Below are positions 43,611 to 53,747 of a stretch of DNA of 64,000 nucleotides, in pieces (within the stretch, counting starts at the first letter, position 1; the number at the start of each line of letters is the position of its first letter). A program made the translations under genes and the position numbers. The DNA is taken from NCBI GenBank assembly GCA_001972305.1, contig BDDD01005195.1:98157-162156 (forward strand). The letters run 5' to 3'. This DNA is from Cephalotus follicularis (lineage: Eukaryota; Streptophyta; Magnoliopsida; Oxalidales; Cephalotaceae). The notes under the pieces were generated by a model. The model did not search any database and was not told the origin of the DNA. It saw nothing but the letters and a program-made list of their open reading frames with translations.

Positions 43611-44536
43611 CGTTCTACCATTTTCTATCATTCAAAAACCCTCTCTATCAAACATATAGTTAATGAGATATATGAATGAAAGTATACCAAAAGAAAAAAA
43701 AGAAGCATTATAATACACACTTGTCTTCCAAATAGTAATTTGTGAGTTACATGTCAAACAATTATTTTGATAAGGGGATATGGATGTATTAAAATATTAT
43801 GACACTTTCTATACTTGAAAAAAATTTCACTTCCATATCAAACAAGGATTGTGTTGAAAGGTAATAACGTGATGTCAAAATCTGTACCTATTTGTATCTA
43901 TTTAGGAGTTATTTGGTACACTGTTATATTATGGATGGTATATTAGGGAGGATATGTAAGATACAAGAATATGTGTAAATATAAATCTATTTAGTATATC
44001 AATTTATAAAATTATTTGTCTATCTAAATTTTTACTATAGTATTATATCATTCAAAACATTCATACAAAAATTTAAAAAAAAAAAGAATCAATTTAGAAG
44101 AGGACTATCTGAGATACCCTCGTAACAAGCGACCCTCCAACGCACTTACACACAAAACAGGTGAAAAAAGAAATATTACCTAATACACTTGTATTGTAAT
44201 TATTAATTTGTCAGTTACATGCCAAACAATAATTGTCATAATGTATTCAACCGTTACATTTATCACACTTTCCATGCTTGAATAATTTTGTCAATTACAT
44301 ACAAATCAAGGATTGTATTCAAAATACACCTGGATTTTTAAATATTTGTCGGTTACAGTTGCATTGCATGCAAAACAAGTGACATTAGTATCCTTTAGTA
44401 TTCTTTAGTTCACTTAAAATTTTGGTATTCATTAGTTCACTTCAGAATTTGGGAAATTGTTATGATCACTATTTTTGGATGTCTTTTTTGGATATTTTTT
44501 TTATAATTTAATGTGTAAATTATAATATTTATATTG
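43611..44536. other. AT-rich segment, duplicate of 30830-31890
   Basis: Begins with the LINE-A target duplication. Resembles 30900-31060 and 31600-31890 as described there. No gene. Joined at about 44537 to the truncated LINE-B. Confidence 0.7.
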
Positions 44537-46379
44537 GGTTCGAGAAGCCAAAGCGCTCAAGAACTTTGAGGAGGAAGCCCCATTCCAGCCGGTCATAGGC
44601 TTTTGACATGTCAATTTTGAACATGACATTTCCACATTTGACTTTCCTGTCTATCTCGTGGACCATCTCGTGAGCCATGGCAAAGCCTTCATGAATAGTC
44701 TGACCTTTGACAAAGCCGGACTGCTCATGGCTGACGAGGTCAGGAAGGACAGTGGCTAGGCGGTCGTTGAGAATTTTGAAAATAATATTGTAGCTGAAAT
44801 TGCAAAGGCTGATAGGTCTAAGATCCGCAAACGAGTTAGGATTTTTCACTTTAGGAATGAGGGCCAGCGAGGTAGAGGCCACACTTTTAGGAAGGTGTCC
44901 TCCCCGGAAAAAGTCGAGAATAGCAGCCTGGAGATCTTCCTTTATCTAGTCTATAGCGGCTACATAGAAGTGCCCGGAGAACCCGTCAGGGCCCGGGGCA
45001 CTGTCCGGGTTAAGGTTCTTAACAGCAGACCATATTTCATTCCAATCAGGAGGGTGGCACAAGAAGTCGTTCTGAGGGGTCGTGACTTTCGTGGGGATAA
45101 AGTCAAGAAGGTTGCTGTTTTGGCGAAAGGATTCATCAAAACTGAGGGGGTGAAGAAACCGACTGGAAATGTCAGAGGTCAGGGCTTGGGAGAAGTGTTT
45201 GACAGCCATGGGTCCCAATATGTCCAGATTGTCGGTGTGGGAACCATCCGGGAGAGAAAAATTGAGCTGCATTTGATTACGCTTCTCTTTGATGCAAGCG
45301 TGAAAATATGCAGTGTTGCAGTCGCCTTCAGAAAGCCACTTCACCCGGGCCTTATCCCGCAAAGTGCCTTCCTCCTTAGTAACAAAAGAAGTAAGAAGCT
45401 GCTGGGCATTGATGAGCTCTCTATGGGAATCCTTGTCGAAAGCCGTTCAGAGCTTGACCTCAAGATGTTGGATTTGTAGGGAGGTGCCCAAGATATGATT
45501 GTGAAGGTCCTCTTTTTTCTGCTTTTGCAACGAGGAGAACGCGAATTTACAGCGAAGGAGATTTTTATGGAGTTTCACTAAAGGAGGACCTTCAGTGTTC
45601 GTATCCCACGATCAGGAGATAACAGTATGGAAATCGTCATCCTGTATCCATTGTCTGCAAAACTTGAAGTTACGAGGAAATCTAGAGGGTTCGCGATTGA
45701 TGGCAACAAGAGGACAATGATCAGATAGGATACGAGGCTTGTGGATCAATTTCAGATTCGGGAAAGCTAACGATCCAGCAAGATTGGTAAGAAGCCTGTC
45801 CAATCTAAGCCAAATCCTTTTAGGGCCAGCGTTGTTGTTGCACCAAGTGTATTGGTCGCCCAAAAAGCGGACCTCTAATAGGCTGGCGTTAGCAATGAAG
45901 CTGTTGAAATGATCCATAGACTTGTAGGAGCATGACCCTCCTTCGCATTTTTCGGAGGGTTTGGATATGGCATTAAAATCACCACCTATCAACCAAGGTA
46001 GGGAACCTGGGTCGAAATTGGAGAGGTCATGCCAGAGGAGTTGTCTCTGGGAGGGGTCACAACTGGCATAGACCGTGGTGAGATAGAAGCTTTTGGAGTT
46101 ATGAGTTATCATAGAGGTAATGAATTGGTCGGAATGGTCCACAACATTGACATCAATGTCATGGTTCCATAACAGCCAAATGTGTTTGTTAATAGGGTTA
46201 CAATGAACATGATTCGGGATGTGGAGAGCTAGAGAGGTTCTCAACAGATGAGAGCCTTCATGCTTCGGTTCAAGGAGGGCACAGAAAGAGATGTTGGAAG
46301 ATTTAAATTCATGTTTAATGTAGTCGAGTTTGGTGATAGGCCCCGTCACTCTCAAGTTCCATATGAGAAAATTAATCAT
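44537..46379 (-). pseudogene. LINE-B ORF2: endonuclease and start of reverse transcriptase
   Basis: The ATG at 46377-46379 overlaps the ORF1 stop (ATGA). One continuous frame encodes the APE endonuclease with its catalytic motifs intact (ALLEPKHEG, IGGDFNAI, LSDHCPLVAI), linker KWLSEGDCNTAYFHACIKEK, RT start NPDSAPGPDGFSGHFY, ALIPKVKNPNSFADLRPISL, and FKIDMSKAYDRLEWGF. Stops are TGA near 45612, TGA near 45449 and TAG near 44946; each can be explained by one C-to-T change. The FADD catalytic motif lies beyond the truncation. The protein would stop after the endonuclease, at about 255 codons. Confidence 0.88.
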
Positions 46380-48073
46380 GAGGAGGAGGGAAGGGGAGCA
46401 CCTTTTTTGGTGGCACTAAGGCTGCCTTTGAGTTGGCCTTTATGTTTGGCCTTTTTCAAAAGGCCAGATGATTGCACTCTTTTGGAAGCGGAGGAGATTG
46501 ATCCCGGGGAATGGGAAAAGGGAAGTTCAATAACAAAACTGGATGTAACACTGTCAGCAGTATTTAGAGTGCATATTTGCTGGGGTTCCAAGGTAGTATC
46601 ACAGAGGGCTAGAATGGGTTCGACGGATTGTGAGGTTTGGATGGGGAGGGGTGTATTAAGGAGGGGCTGGATGATGTCTTGGGCAGTGCACGACGGGCTT
46701 CTTAGAATAGCATGGGCGGCCTGAGTGCAAGCAAGGATCGGAGCATAGGTAAGTGCCTGCAGAACGGGTTGGGGAGAAGGAGCCTGGTTGTCTGGTTGTT
46801 GCGAGACAAGGGGCTGCTCGGCCCCAGAAGAGGGGGCCGGAACGTTGGGGATGACAGATAAAGCAAGACTAAGAGGGGCTATCTGGTTCACATCAACAGG
46901 GGGCTGTTGAGGTTGGTTGGTTTGTAGGGTGACCGCAGGAGCGGGGAGGGGAGTAACATCGTCAACCCGAAGCATGTCAAAATTATTGTGGAGGACAATG
47001 GAAGGATGATCATTGACAGCGTCCATGGTATGGCCAGAAGGGGCAGGATGTGTAGGGGCCAGAGGAATGGATGGTGTGACAGCAGATTGTGGGGGCTGAC
47101 TACATACAGAACTGGTCGGGTTGGGGCAAGCTTGTGGGCTTGGAACAGAGGGGGGAAGTTGGGTGCTAGGTTGAGTGTTGGAGCTCACTGGGGCATTTTT
47201 CGGAACAGGTGGAGGGTGAGAATTTATAGCTGTGAGTTTAGTGACAGGGGCACGGGTTGGGCGCCTGGCTAGAGGCCTAGATGTACCTACAGGCAAAGCA
47301 GCACCCACCATAGCCACATTTGAGATAGAGATAGCTTCAATACCTTGGGGAGAGGATGAGGAAGGCTCGGCAGCAGGGGGAGCGGCTTGGGAAAGCTTCT
47401 TTCGGCAGTTGGTTTCATGGTGCCCTTGGAGGTGGCAAAAGTTGCAAAAACCAATCCTCAAGTCATATTCTATCTTCTGATGGAAGGATTCTTCGGTGCC
47501 TATAGCTATGACGACCACATCTGGGAGCTTGAATGCTAAGTTCATCTCCACGCACATACGGGGCGCCATTGGGTGCTTCATCTTTTTTGTTCTTTCATCC
47601 AGCCGCAGGAACCTTCCAAAAGAATTGCCAATGACTTCCAGTATTGCAGGGTTTTGGCAAGGGAGAGGCAGGCCTGGTAGGCGAAGCCACGTAGCCGAGT
47701 AGCTGGAGTCTTTCTTCTTGGTGAAGTCGGGCGTCCAACGTAGAAAGAGAAATCTACGGTTGTCAAAGATTTTGGACTCCCTGGACCAAGCTTTAGCAAA
47801 GTCTTCATTGGATTGAAGGTGGATAAGAATGTGCTTTGGGTCTATCAATCCTACTGTAGCCGATTGTGATAACCCCCACGACGAGTTGACGTGATGCTCA
47901 AAGAGATCGACAGGAGGACGTAAGAGACTGAACTTTGCGACGAGGCTGTAGGAGTGGAACTCCGACGCAAGCTTCACGTCCATGGGAGAAAGGTTCACTA
48001 GCGGATTACCATGTAAGGAGGAAGGGGATTTGGGGTTGATTGGTATTTTAGGGACGTCGGGGAGCTGAGACAA
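46376..48073 (-). CDS. LINE-B ORF1 protein (intact, 565 codons)
   Basis: Fully open from ATG at 48073 to TGA at 46376. Residues about 30-180 form a DUF4283-like domain (LASEFHSYSLVAKFSLLR, HILIHLQSNEDFAKAW, FLFLRWTPDF). A zinc-binding knuckle CNFCHLQGHHETNC follows (C-x2-C-x4-H-x4-C, about residues 216-229). The rest is a long Pro/Ser/Gln-rich low-complexity tail and a basic C-terminus (KRVQSSGLLKKAKHKGQLKG). Family knowledge indicates an RNA-binding chaperone for LINE RNA. It is the only uninterrupted LINE protein here, although ORF2 of the same copy has three stops. Confidence 0.87.
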   Translation of the reverse strand: MSQLPDVPKIPINPKSPSSLHGNPLVNLSPMDVKLASEFHSYSLVAKFSLLRPPVDLFEHHVNSSWGLSQSATVGLIDPKHILIHLQSNEDFAKAWSRESKIFDNRRFLFLRWTPDFTKKKDSSYSATWLRLPGLPLPCQNPAILEVIGNSFGRFLRLDERTKKMKHPMAPRMCVEMNLAFKLPDVVVIAIGTEESFHQKIEYDLRIGFCNFCHLQGHHETNCRKKLSQAAPPAAEPSSSSPQGIEAISISNVAMVGAALPVGTSRPLARRPTRAPVTKLTAINSHPPPVPKNAPVSSNTQPSTQLPPSVPSPQACPNPTSSVCSQPPQSAVTPSIPLAPTHPAPSGHTMDAVNDHPSIVLHNNFDMLRVDDVTPLPAPAVTLQTNQPQQPPVDVNQIAPLSLALSVIPNVPAPSSGAEQPLVSQQPDNQAPSPQPVLQALTYAPILACTQAAHAILRSPSCTAQDIIQPLLNTPLPIQTSQSVEPILALCDTTLEPQQICTLNTADSVTSSFVIELPFSHSPGSISSASKRVQSSGLLKKAKHKGQLKGSLSATKKGAPLPSSS

Positions 48074-48228
48074 AGGGATTAGAGGCGCTGATGAAGGCCT
48101 GCCAAGAGCGGACTTATAAGAAAGCTTGGGTTGAGGAGCAGTGGCTATTGAAGAAGATGGAGGATGGGCAGTGTGGGGGGGTGGGTCATGGCCGGGAGGG
48201 ATTGGCGCCTCACCACCAGATGCTGGTT

Positions 48229-48500
48229 GTCACGCCCCGAAACGTGGGATGGGCCCCACGGTTTGACACGTGGCAATCCGTACAATTAATATCAATAATC
48301 TCCATAAAAATTTAAAACGTATAAACAAATCATAAACATAAATATAAACATTTATTTAATGTGTGGATTACAGACCCAGTTCAACTCATACAGATTACAT
48401 ATCGCCATGAACCAGAATAAAATAAATACATAATTTATTTTCTCGCAACTTTACCCATGGAAGCGTACTGTCGAGGAGGTACTTACACAATAATCCTTTA
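48229..48500 (-). mobile_element. Gypsy LTR-end-like fragment
   Basis: TGTCACGCCCCGAAACGTGG at about 48229 resembles the complement of a Tekay-like LTR end (compare 9050, TGTCACGCCCAGAGCC). Contains AAACATTTATTTAATGTGTGG and a short TCGAGGAGGTACTTAC. Too short and diverged to classify further. Confidence 0.45.
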
Positions 48501-48939
48501 TCTTTAAGTAATCACCAGGAATTTAGACTTTGAGTAACTCGTCGACTTCTTCTGTAATACTCGACGTGTTTTCTGGGAAATCCAGGTTTCTCTAGTAAGA
48601 CGTCGATGTCCACTGAAAGGCATCGATGTCTTTAGTACGGACGTCGATGTCTTTGCATTTAGAAGTCAATATCATTGCATGAAAATGTTCTGTAGCTCTG
48701 ATACCAGTCTTCTTGTGAAATTGTCCTGTAACTTTAGGCATGAAAGGAGTCGATGTCTTTTATAAAGGAGTCGACTTCTTTCGTACGAACGTCGACTTCT
48801 TTCCTGGGAGGTCAATGTCTTTTTCTGCAGATAGTAATTTTGCTTTGGTACTGATTTTGTAATTCCTTGCACATCAAGTGAATTTGTTAAATGCAAATAT
48901 GTTATCATCAAAACAAGGATTGAGACTAAATAGTCAACA
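48501..48939 (-). repeat. 3' LTR of a Sirevirus-like Copia element (partial)
   Basis: Minus strand, from TGTTGACTATTTAGTCTCAA at 48939 toward 48501, preceded by the purine tract AAAAAGGGGGAGATT. The body is built of repeated ACATCGACTTC / GACATCGACGTC words every 20-25 bp. The far end is not defined and seems to be truncated. Confidence 0.75.
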
Positions 48940-49561
48940 ATCTCCCCCTTTTTGATGATGACAAAAATTTGCTCAAAACGGCAAGAATTTAAAGAGATAC
49001 CAATTTAAATAATCATAAGAGAAAATAGATATATAGTATGCAATGTTCAAATAAGTGATAATCTATGCTTCCTTGACATTTTGTCCAAAAAGTGAGTCAT
49101 TTCTCCAAGTTACCATTGGCTTGTGAGTTTAAGCACAAAACTCTCTTTTGTTCTCCCCTTTTGACATTTACATATATTTTGAGCTTATTCTCCCCCTTTT
49201 TTGTATAACATCAAAAAGAACTACAAAAAGGCAGAAAAATGTTAGCTCCCCCTTAATATAAGGAAGGGTGAGAAGAGAGTATAGGCATTTTGCAAAAATT
49301 TATCAAAGTATTGGCAATGTTTATTAGAAATCAATTGAATAAACGAATCCATATTTATGCAACATATTATATCAACTCATTCATTCAATACCACAATAAT
49401 ATCATATATTAAAACATAAACACTAATTCAAAACACCATTTCATGAAATTTAAACATTTCATTAATATCATACAAACATTGTCTTTTTACAAGAAATTCA
49501 AAAGGAAATACAATGATCATCAAAAGCAACAACAGCAACAAAAACAGCAGTAAATAATCAG
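48940..49561 (-). other. Sirevirus-like 3' region with multiple polypurine tracts
   Basis: Minus-strand G-rich tracts, complements of TCTCCCCCTTTTTG (48941), TTCTCCCCTTTTG (49151), TTCTCCCCCTTTTTTG (49189) and GCTCCCCCTTAA (49245). Several PPT copies before the 3' LTR are a known mark of the Sirevirus genus. No open frame of note. Confidence 0.75.
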
Positions 49562-49862
49562 TCAAGATTCAGCAGGGGGAGGATGAACGAAATCGGAGGA
49601 TGAATCGTCGTCATCGCCCGAAGTGTCTATGCAATGATCAAAAATCTTGGCTTTGGCAAGATTACGTTCCAATCTTTTAAGACGTCTCTTAACTACTCTT
49701 AGATCGTAGTAAACGCCTTCATCAACATCTTCGTAATTCTTTTGAAGAATTTTATGATCTTCCGCCAAACTACCGAGTTGCATCTTGATTTCCTTAAATT
49801 GACCATCAAAAGAAGCTTACATGGAATCAAACTGGGATTGCATAACCTCCATCATCCTGTCA
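49562..49862 (-). pseudogene. Sirevirus-like C-terminal accessory ORF fragment
   Basis: Frame read leftward from 49862: MMEVMQSQFDSM, a TAA, then FDGQFKEIKMQLGSLAEDH and a basic coiled-coil stretch (RVVKRRLKRLERNLAKAK) ending in an acidic SGDDDDSSSDF tail. Sireviruses often encode a coiled-coil or envelope-like ORF between pol and the 3' LTR, and the position fits. No known domain is recognised beyond the coiled-coil character. Confidence 0.55.
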
Positions 49863-50127
49863 GAGTCAGTGCATGTTATTTTTGATGAATCTAACCCAAA
49901 ACTTCCAAGAGAAGTTAATGATGATTGTGTAGATTTCATTGAAAATGGAGTTAGCAAGATAAATATAGATGAAGCTAAAGTGGAGGAATGACCACATTGA
50001 AAAAGGAGACATAGAACTAGTTTTTGTCCCGACCGAAGAACAAGTCGCGGACATTTTCACAAAACCCTTAGATGAGAACACATTTTCTAAGTTTAGAGGA
50101 GAATTAGGTTTATGTGAAATTGAATGA
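49863..50127 (+). pseudogene. Copia (Sirevirus-like) pol fragments, opposite orientation
   Basis: Plus-strand frame: SVHVIFDESNPKLPREVNDD, a spacer-region motif that lies between integrase and RT in SIRE-type elements. After a stop it is joined directly to IELVFVPTEEQVADIFTKPL and KFRGELGLCEIE, the last residues of Copia RNase H. The RT and most of RNase H between them are deleted. The orientation is opposite to the adjacent accessory ORF and 3' LTR, so two inverted Sirevirus remnants meet near 49862. Confidence 0.8.
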
Positions 50128-50278
50128 TGTTTTTGATGTTTATATGATATGTTTGATTGATGCATATTTGATATGATGTTTGATTTTCTGTGTTTGTTAT
50201 GTTTTTGGTTGATTTTTCTGGTATGTTTTATAAAAGAGTCGACCTCTTTTCTGGATTTCTTTTGCTTTGCTTTAATCG
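50128..50278 (+). other. Sirevirus-like spacer
   Basis: TG/AT-rich sequence (TTGATGTTTATATGATATG) after the pol stop, followed by LTR-like TTTATAAAAGAGTCGACC. No gene. Confidence 0.5.
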
Positions 50279-50715
50279 ACTCCTTTCATGCCTAAAGTTA
50301 CAGGACAATTTCACAAGAAGACATCGACTTCCAAAGGCAAAAACATCGACTTCCGTACGAAAGACGTCGACCCCTAACTAAAAGACATCGACGTCTTTGG
50401 GTACCAGAGTTACAGAACATTTTCATGCAATGACATCGACTTCTAAATACAAAGACATCGACGTCCGTACTAAAGACATCGATGCCTTTCAGTGGACATC
50501 GACGTCTTACTAGAGAAACCTGGATTTCCCAGAAAACACGTCGAGTATTACAGAAGAAGTCGACGAGTTACTCAAAGTCTAAATTCCTGGTGATTACTCG
50601 TCGATGTCTTTTAGTTAGGGGTCGACGTCTTTCGTACGGACGTCGATGTTTTTGCCTTTGGAAGTCGATGTCTTCTTGTGAAATTGTCCTGTAACTTTAG
50701 GCATGAAAGGAGTCG
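50279..50715. repeat. large inverted repeat built from Sirevirus LTR sequence
   Basis: Left arm about 50279-50391 and right arm about 50603-50715 are near-perfect reverse complements over roughly 112 bp (one or two mismatches, such as GACTTCCG versus GACGTCCG). The central ~210 bp corresponds, inverted, to about 48507-48700. The structure is one LTR fragment facing another. Confidence 0.85.
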
Positions 50716-50902
50716 ATGTCTTTTATAAAGGAGTCGACTTCTTTCGTACGAACGTAGACTTCTTTCCTGGGAGGTCAATGTCTTTTTCTGCAGATAGTAA
50801 TTTTGCTTTGGTACTGATTTTGTAATTCCTTGCACATCAAGTGAATTTGTTAAATGCAAATATGTTATCATCAAAATAAGGATTGAGACTAAATAGTCAA
50901 CA
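50603..50902 (-). repeat. start of a second Sirevirus-like LTR
   Basis: Minus strand TGTTGACTATTTAGTCTCAA from 50902, nearly identical to the first 240 bp of the LTR at 48939. The next base (50903) begins the duplicated segment, so this is a genuine LTR terminus and insertion boundary. Confidence 0.82.
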
Positions 50903-51449
50903 GAAGGAAACAAAACAAAATTACAATATACATGTAACACTCCGAGTTCGAAGGGCAAGTTCGTGCATCACTATCTGTCCAATTCAGCCACTTAATCCAA
51001 TAGTTGGGTACTACTTAAGCCTAACAATTACGGAATAATAAAAAACTTTCAATCAAATACATACATCCATTCAAAATATTATATACAAAGCTATAACAAT
51101 TCTAAAATGTAATACAATACAATCTTACATAGTTAGAATAAAGTCCATTAACGATTTCTCGGTTCAACATCTATAACAATCTCTCACTGACCGCTGCTCT
51201 TTGTCGCTCATCTTGAAAAAAGTCTGTAATATATACTGTTGTGTAAAATATATCTATTGAATAAACTATGAATGACAAGTTTTGAATAAATATAATAAAT
51301 CTCTCCATTTTGGATAGATTCAAAAACCCTAATTTTGGTGTAGACTGCAAAGAGAATTTGTATATTTTTTTAATTTTTTTTATCTTTCTTAAAGTCTTTT
51401 ATACAAAACAATGAAATTTAAATTGATCCACCCCATTTTCGTTCAACCA
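50903..51449. repeat. duplicated segment (pre-insertion copy of the Tat-2 site)
   Basis: Nearly identical to 32697-32811 joined to 39225-39660, without Tat-2. TACTT occurs once at 51012-51016. This is the empty site for Tat-2. Confidence 0.93.
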
Positions 51450-53046
51450 TTTTTTTTTTGTTGATGAATAAGGATCCTTTTATTGAGAAAAACTTATGAA
51501 TTACAAATTAAGAAATAAAGGTAGTGCATGCACCCAAATACATTCATCAGTGTGTTCCCTGGCAGAAGACATGGTGTTATATGCCAACACACTATATCAC
51601 ATCACACCAGCTAATATGCCTTACAGTGCATAGCTCGAACGCTGATTTAATGTTCCTAATATCCTCAATAACATTCCCATATAACGCATCACATGTACAC
51701 GGTTTATTTATATCATCCACAACCACCAACGCATCCTACTCCACTATTAATTTACGATACCCAAGTGTTGTGGCACAAAGCAATCCATAGAAGACCGCTA
51801 ATGCTTCCATCATATATGTGGATCTCTTTGTGGTATTATTTTCCTACTACCCGCAACTAGGATAATTCCCTCCGAGTTTCTAAACATCCATCCCACTCCG
51901 GAACACTCCCCTTCACTATAGACACAACTCATACGAACTTCCCCACGCAAAATAGCATATCAAGTTTGTCGCCACTACTCCTCACCCATGCATAATGCCC
52001 ATGTTAACAACTTTGATTGCCACCATGATGCTTCTCCAAACGAAAAAAAGAATTTCGTCCACTTTTCGCATTAAGGAAGTTAACGGAGGGAAAATACTCT
52101 GCCTTTAACACTCTAAAGCATAGAGAGTCTTGTTGGGATGCCAAGCACCATCATTGTTTTGCTAGCATAGCTAGATTAAAGGCTCTCAAGTCCATAAACC
52201 CCCAACCCCCTTTTGTATTCAGCTTACATAGTTTATGACATGCGATCCAATGGATCTTTCTTTTATCAGACTGTTGCCCCCACCAGAAATTACTAACCAT
52301 TCTATTAAGATAAGCACATAACAGAAACACATTCATGGCATACGTGGGAATTGCTTAAGCCACTGCTTTAATAAGGATTTCTGTCCCTGTCTTAGACACA
52401 AATTTTTCTTTTAGCCTTGCAATTTTGACCACACTCTATCTTATATGGATTGTAAAACTATCTTCTTGGACTTACCTACCATAGCCGGAAAACCTAGATA
52501 TTTTTCATAAAATTTGCTCCAATCTAGTGCCCAAGAACTCTCTTAATAGATAGTATGTCCAGGGGAGGAGTATTAGGGCTAAAGAACAAACTTGTTTTTA
52601 TCAATATTCACTTTCTGGCAAGATGCTAGCTCATACTGGTTCAAGATACCCAAAATTGATTCACTCTCTTTAACTGTGGCTTTGAGGAAAAGCAAACTAT
52701 CATATGCGAAAAACAAATGGGAGATTCTTGGACTTTTATTACAAACTCTCAAGCCATGTATCTTATCTTGCTTGGCTGCTTTCATCAAAAGCGTCGATAA
52801 CCCTTCCGTACATAAGATAAATAGATATGGGGACAAAAGATCCCCTTGTCTCAATCCCCTCAAAGGAATAATCATATTCTTTCGCTGCCCATTCAGAACA
52901 ATAGAGTAAGTAACTGTAGACACACTCTCCAGATCAGATGCACCCACCTATCATCAAACCTCATATAATTCATAATTTCACGCATAAAGTCCCATTCGAC
53001 CCAGTCATAAGCTTTACTATGTCTAACTTAACAGTCATCAAACCTT
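51450..53046 (-). pseudogene. LINE-A duplicate: RNase H and reverse transcriptase part
   Basis: Begins at the poly(T) tail near 51452 and is almost identical to LINE-A up to 52262. It then continues with the region LINE-A lost: post-RT zinc-type region (NRMVSNFWWGQQSDKRKIHW, HKLCKLNTKGGWGF) and RT (RGLRQGDLLSPYLFILCTEG, a frameshifted DIVKAYDWVEWDF). The catalytic FADD motif reads FAYDSLLF, with Tyr in place of Asp, so RT is inactive. The frame is broken by several stops. It ends abruptly near 53046 at a Copia LTR fragment, before the endonuclease. Confidence 0.87.
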
Positions 53047-53137
53047 TGTTGAAAATTAAAAGGATCATATGCGATATTATAACACAAGAATTAATGAGTA
53101 AGGATCGTACCTGGTTGAGTCATGTTCAACTGTGCAG
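53047..53137 (-). mobile_element. Copia LTR 3'-end fragment
   Basis: TGTTGAAAATTAAAAGGATC to TTCAACTGTGCAG is the inverted counterpart of the last ~90 bp of the LTR at 40549-40997. It here ends in the expected CAACA (complement). It joins LINE RT on the left to a Tat-like gag fragment on the right. Confidence 0.75.
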
Positions 53138-53148
53138 TGAATGAATGC

Positions 53149-53718
53149 AAAGGAATCTCTGATGGTAAATGACTTGGAACCTTCTTTCGTTCTTGCAACC
53201 CTGAACAACGGTTTGAAAGATAACTTAACCTTCAACTTCTCCCTGATGAAGAAGCCTACCCTTGACATGACAGACCTCCTTAGAAGAGCTGAAAAGTATA
53301 TGAATGCAGAGGAGGCTCTAGAGGCCAAAAAGCAAAAGACTTCCTGGTCTGACAATCAGAAGAGGAAATAGGGGCCAGAGATGATCGAGGATGACCTAAG
53401 TCACAAACTTTCCAAGAGGAAAGACTCGCCAAAAAGGGGATCATCAATCCCCAATTACAAAACTTTTGCCCCTCTCCTAGAGACACGAACCAGAATCCTT
53501 GCGGTAGAGAAGGAACAAGTCCCAATCCATTGGTCAGCTCCGCTAAGATCCCCAGCAGACAAGAGGGACATAAACAAGTACCGCCGATACCATCGTGATC
53601 ATGGGCATGATACAGAGGATTGTAGGCAGTTAAAAAATCAAATAGAAGACCTTATCTGTAATGGACATCTAAGGGAGTATGTAGATGGGGATGCTACTCA
53701 GAGAAAAAAGGAACGCAT
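53149..53718 (+). pseudogene. isolated Tat-like gag fragment
   Basis: Nearly identical to 55257-55826 of Tat-3, including the same premature stop (AAATAGGGGCC) and the same loss of the first knuckle Cys (YRRYHRDHGHDTEDC). It encodes gag-domain end, RRAEKYMNAEEALEA and the knuckle. It lies upstream of the Tat-3 5' LTR in the same orientation. Likely a by-product of unequal recombination with a tandem copy. Confidence 0.85.
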
Positions 53719-53747
53719 AAGGATATTCAGATATTCAAAATCTCTTA

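Larger units (their letters stand above)
44537..48228 (-). mobile_element. LINE-B: L1-type LINE, truncated at its 3' end
   Basis: Minus strand: 5' leader (48228-48074), ORF1 (48073-46376), ORF2 (46379 onward) cut off in the first third of reverse transcriptase, just after KIDMSKAYDRLEWGF. LINEs normally lose the 5' end during insertion, so loss of the 3' half, with no poly(A), points to a later deletion or rearrangement. It is unrelated at the nucleotide level to LINE-A. Confidence 0.88.

Noticed and set aside
44895-45479. 194-codon plus-strand frame
   Set aside because: Opposite strand of LINE-B ORF2, which has clear endonuclease and RT motifs.
49866-50165. 99-codon minus-strand frame
   Set aside because: Mirror of the Copia RNase H end (VADIFTKPL) on the plus strand.
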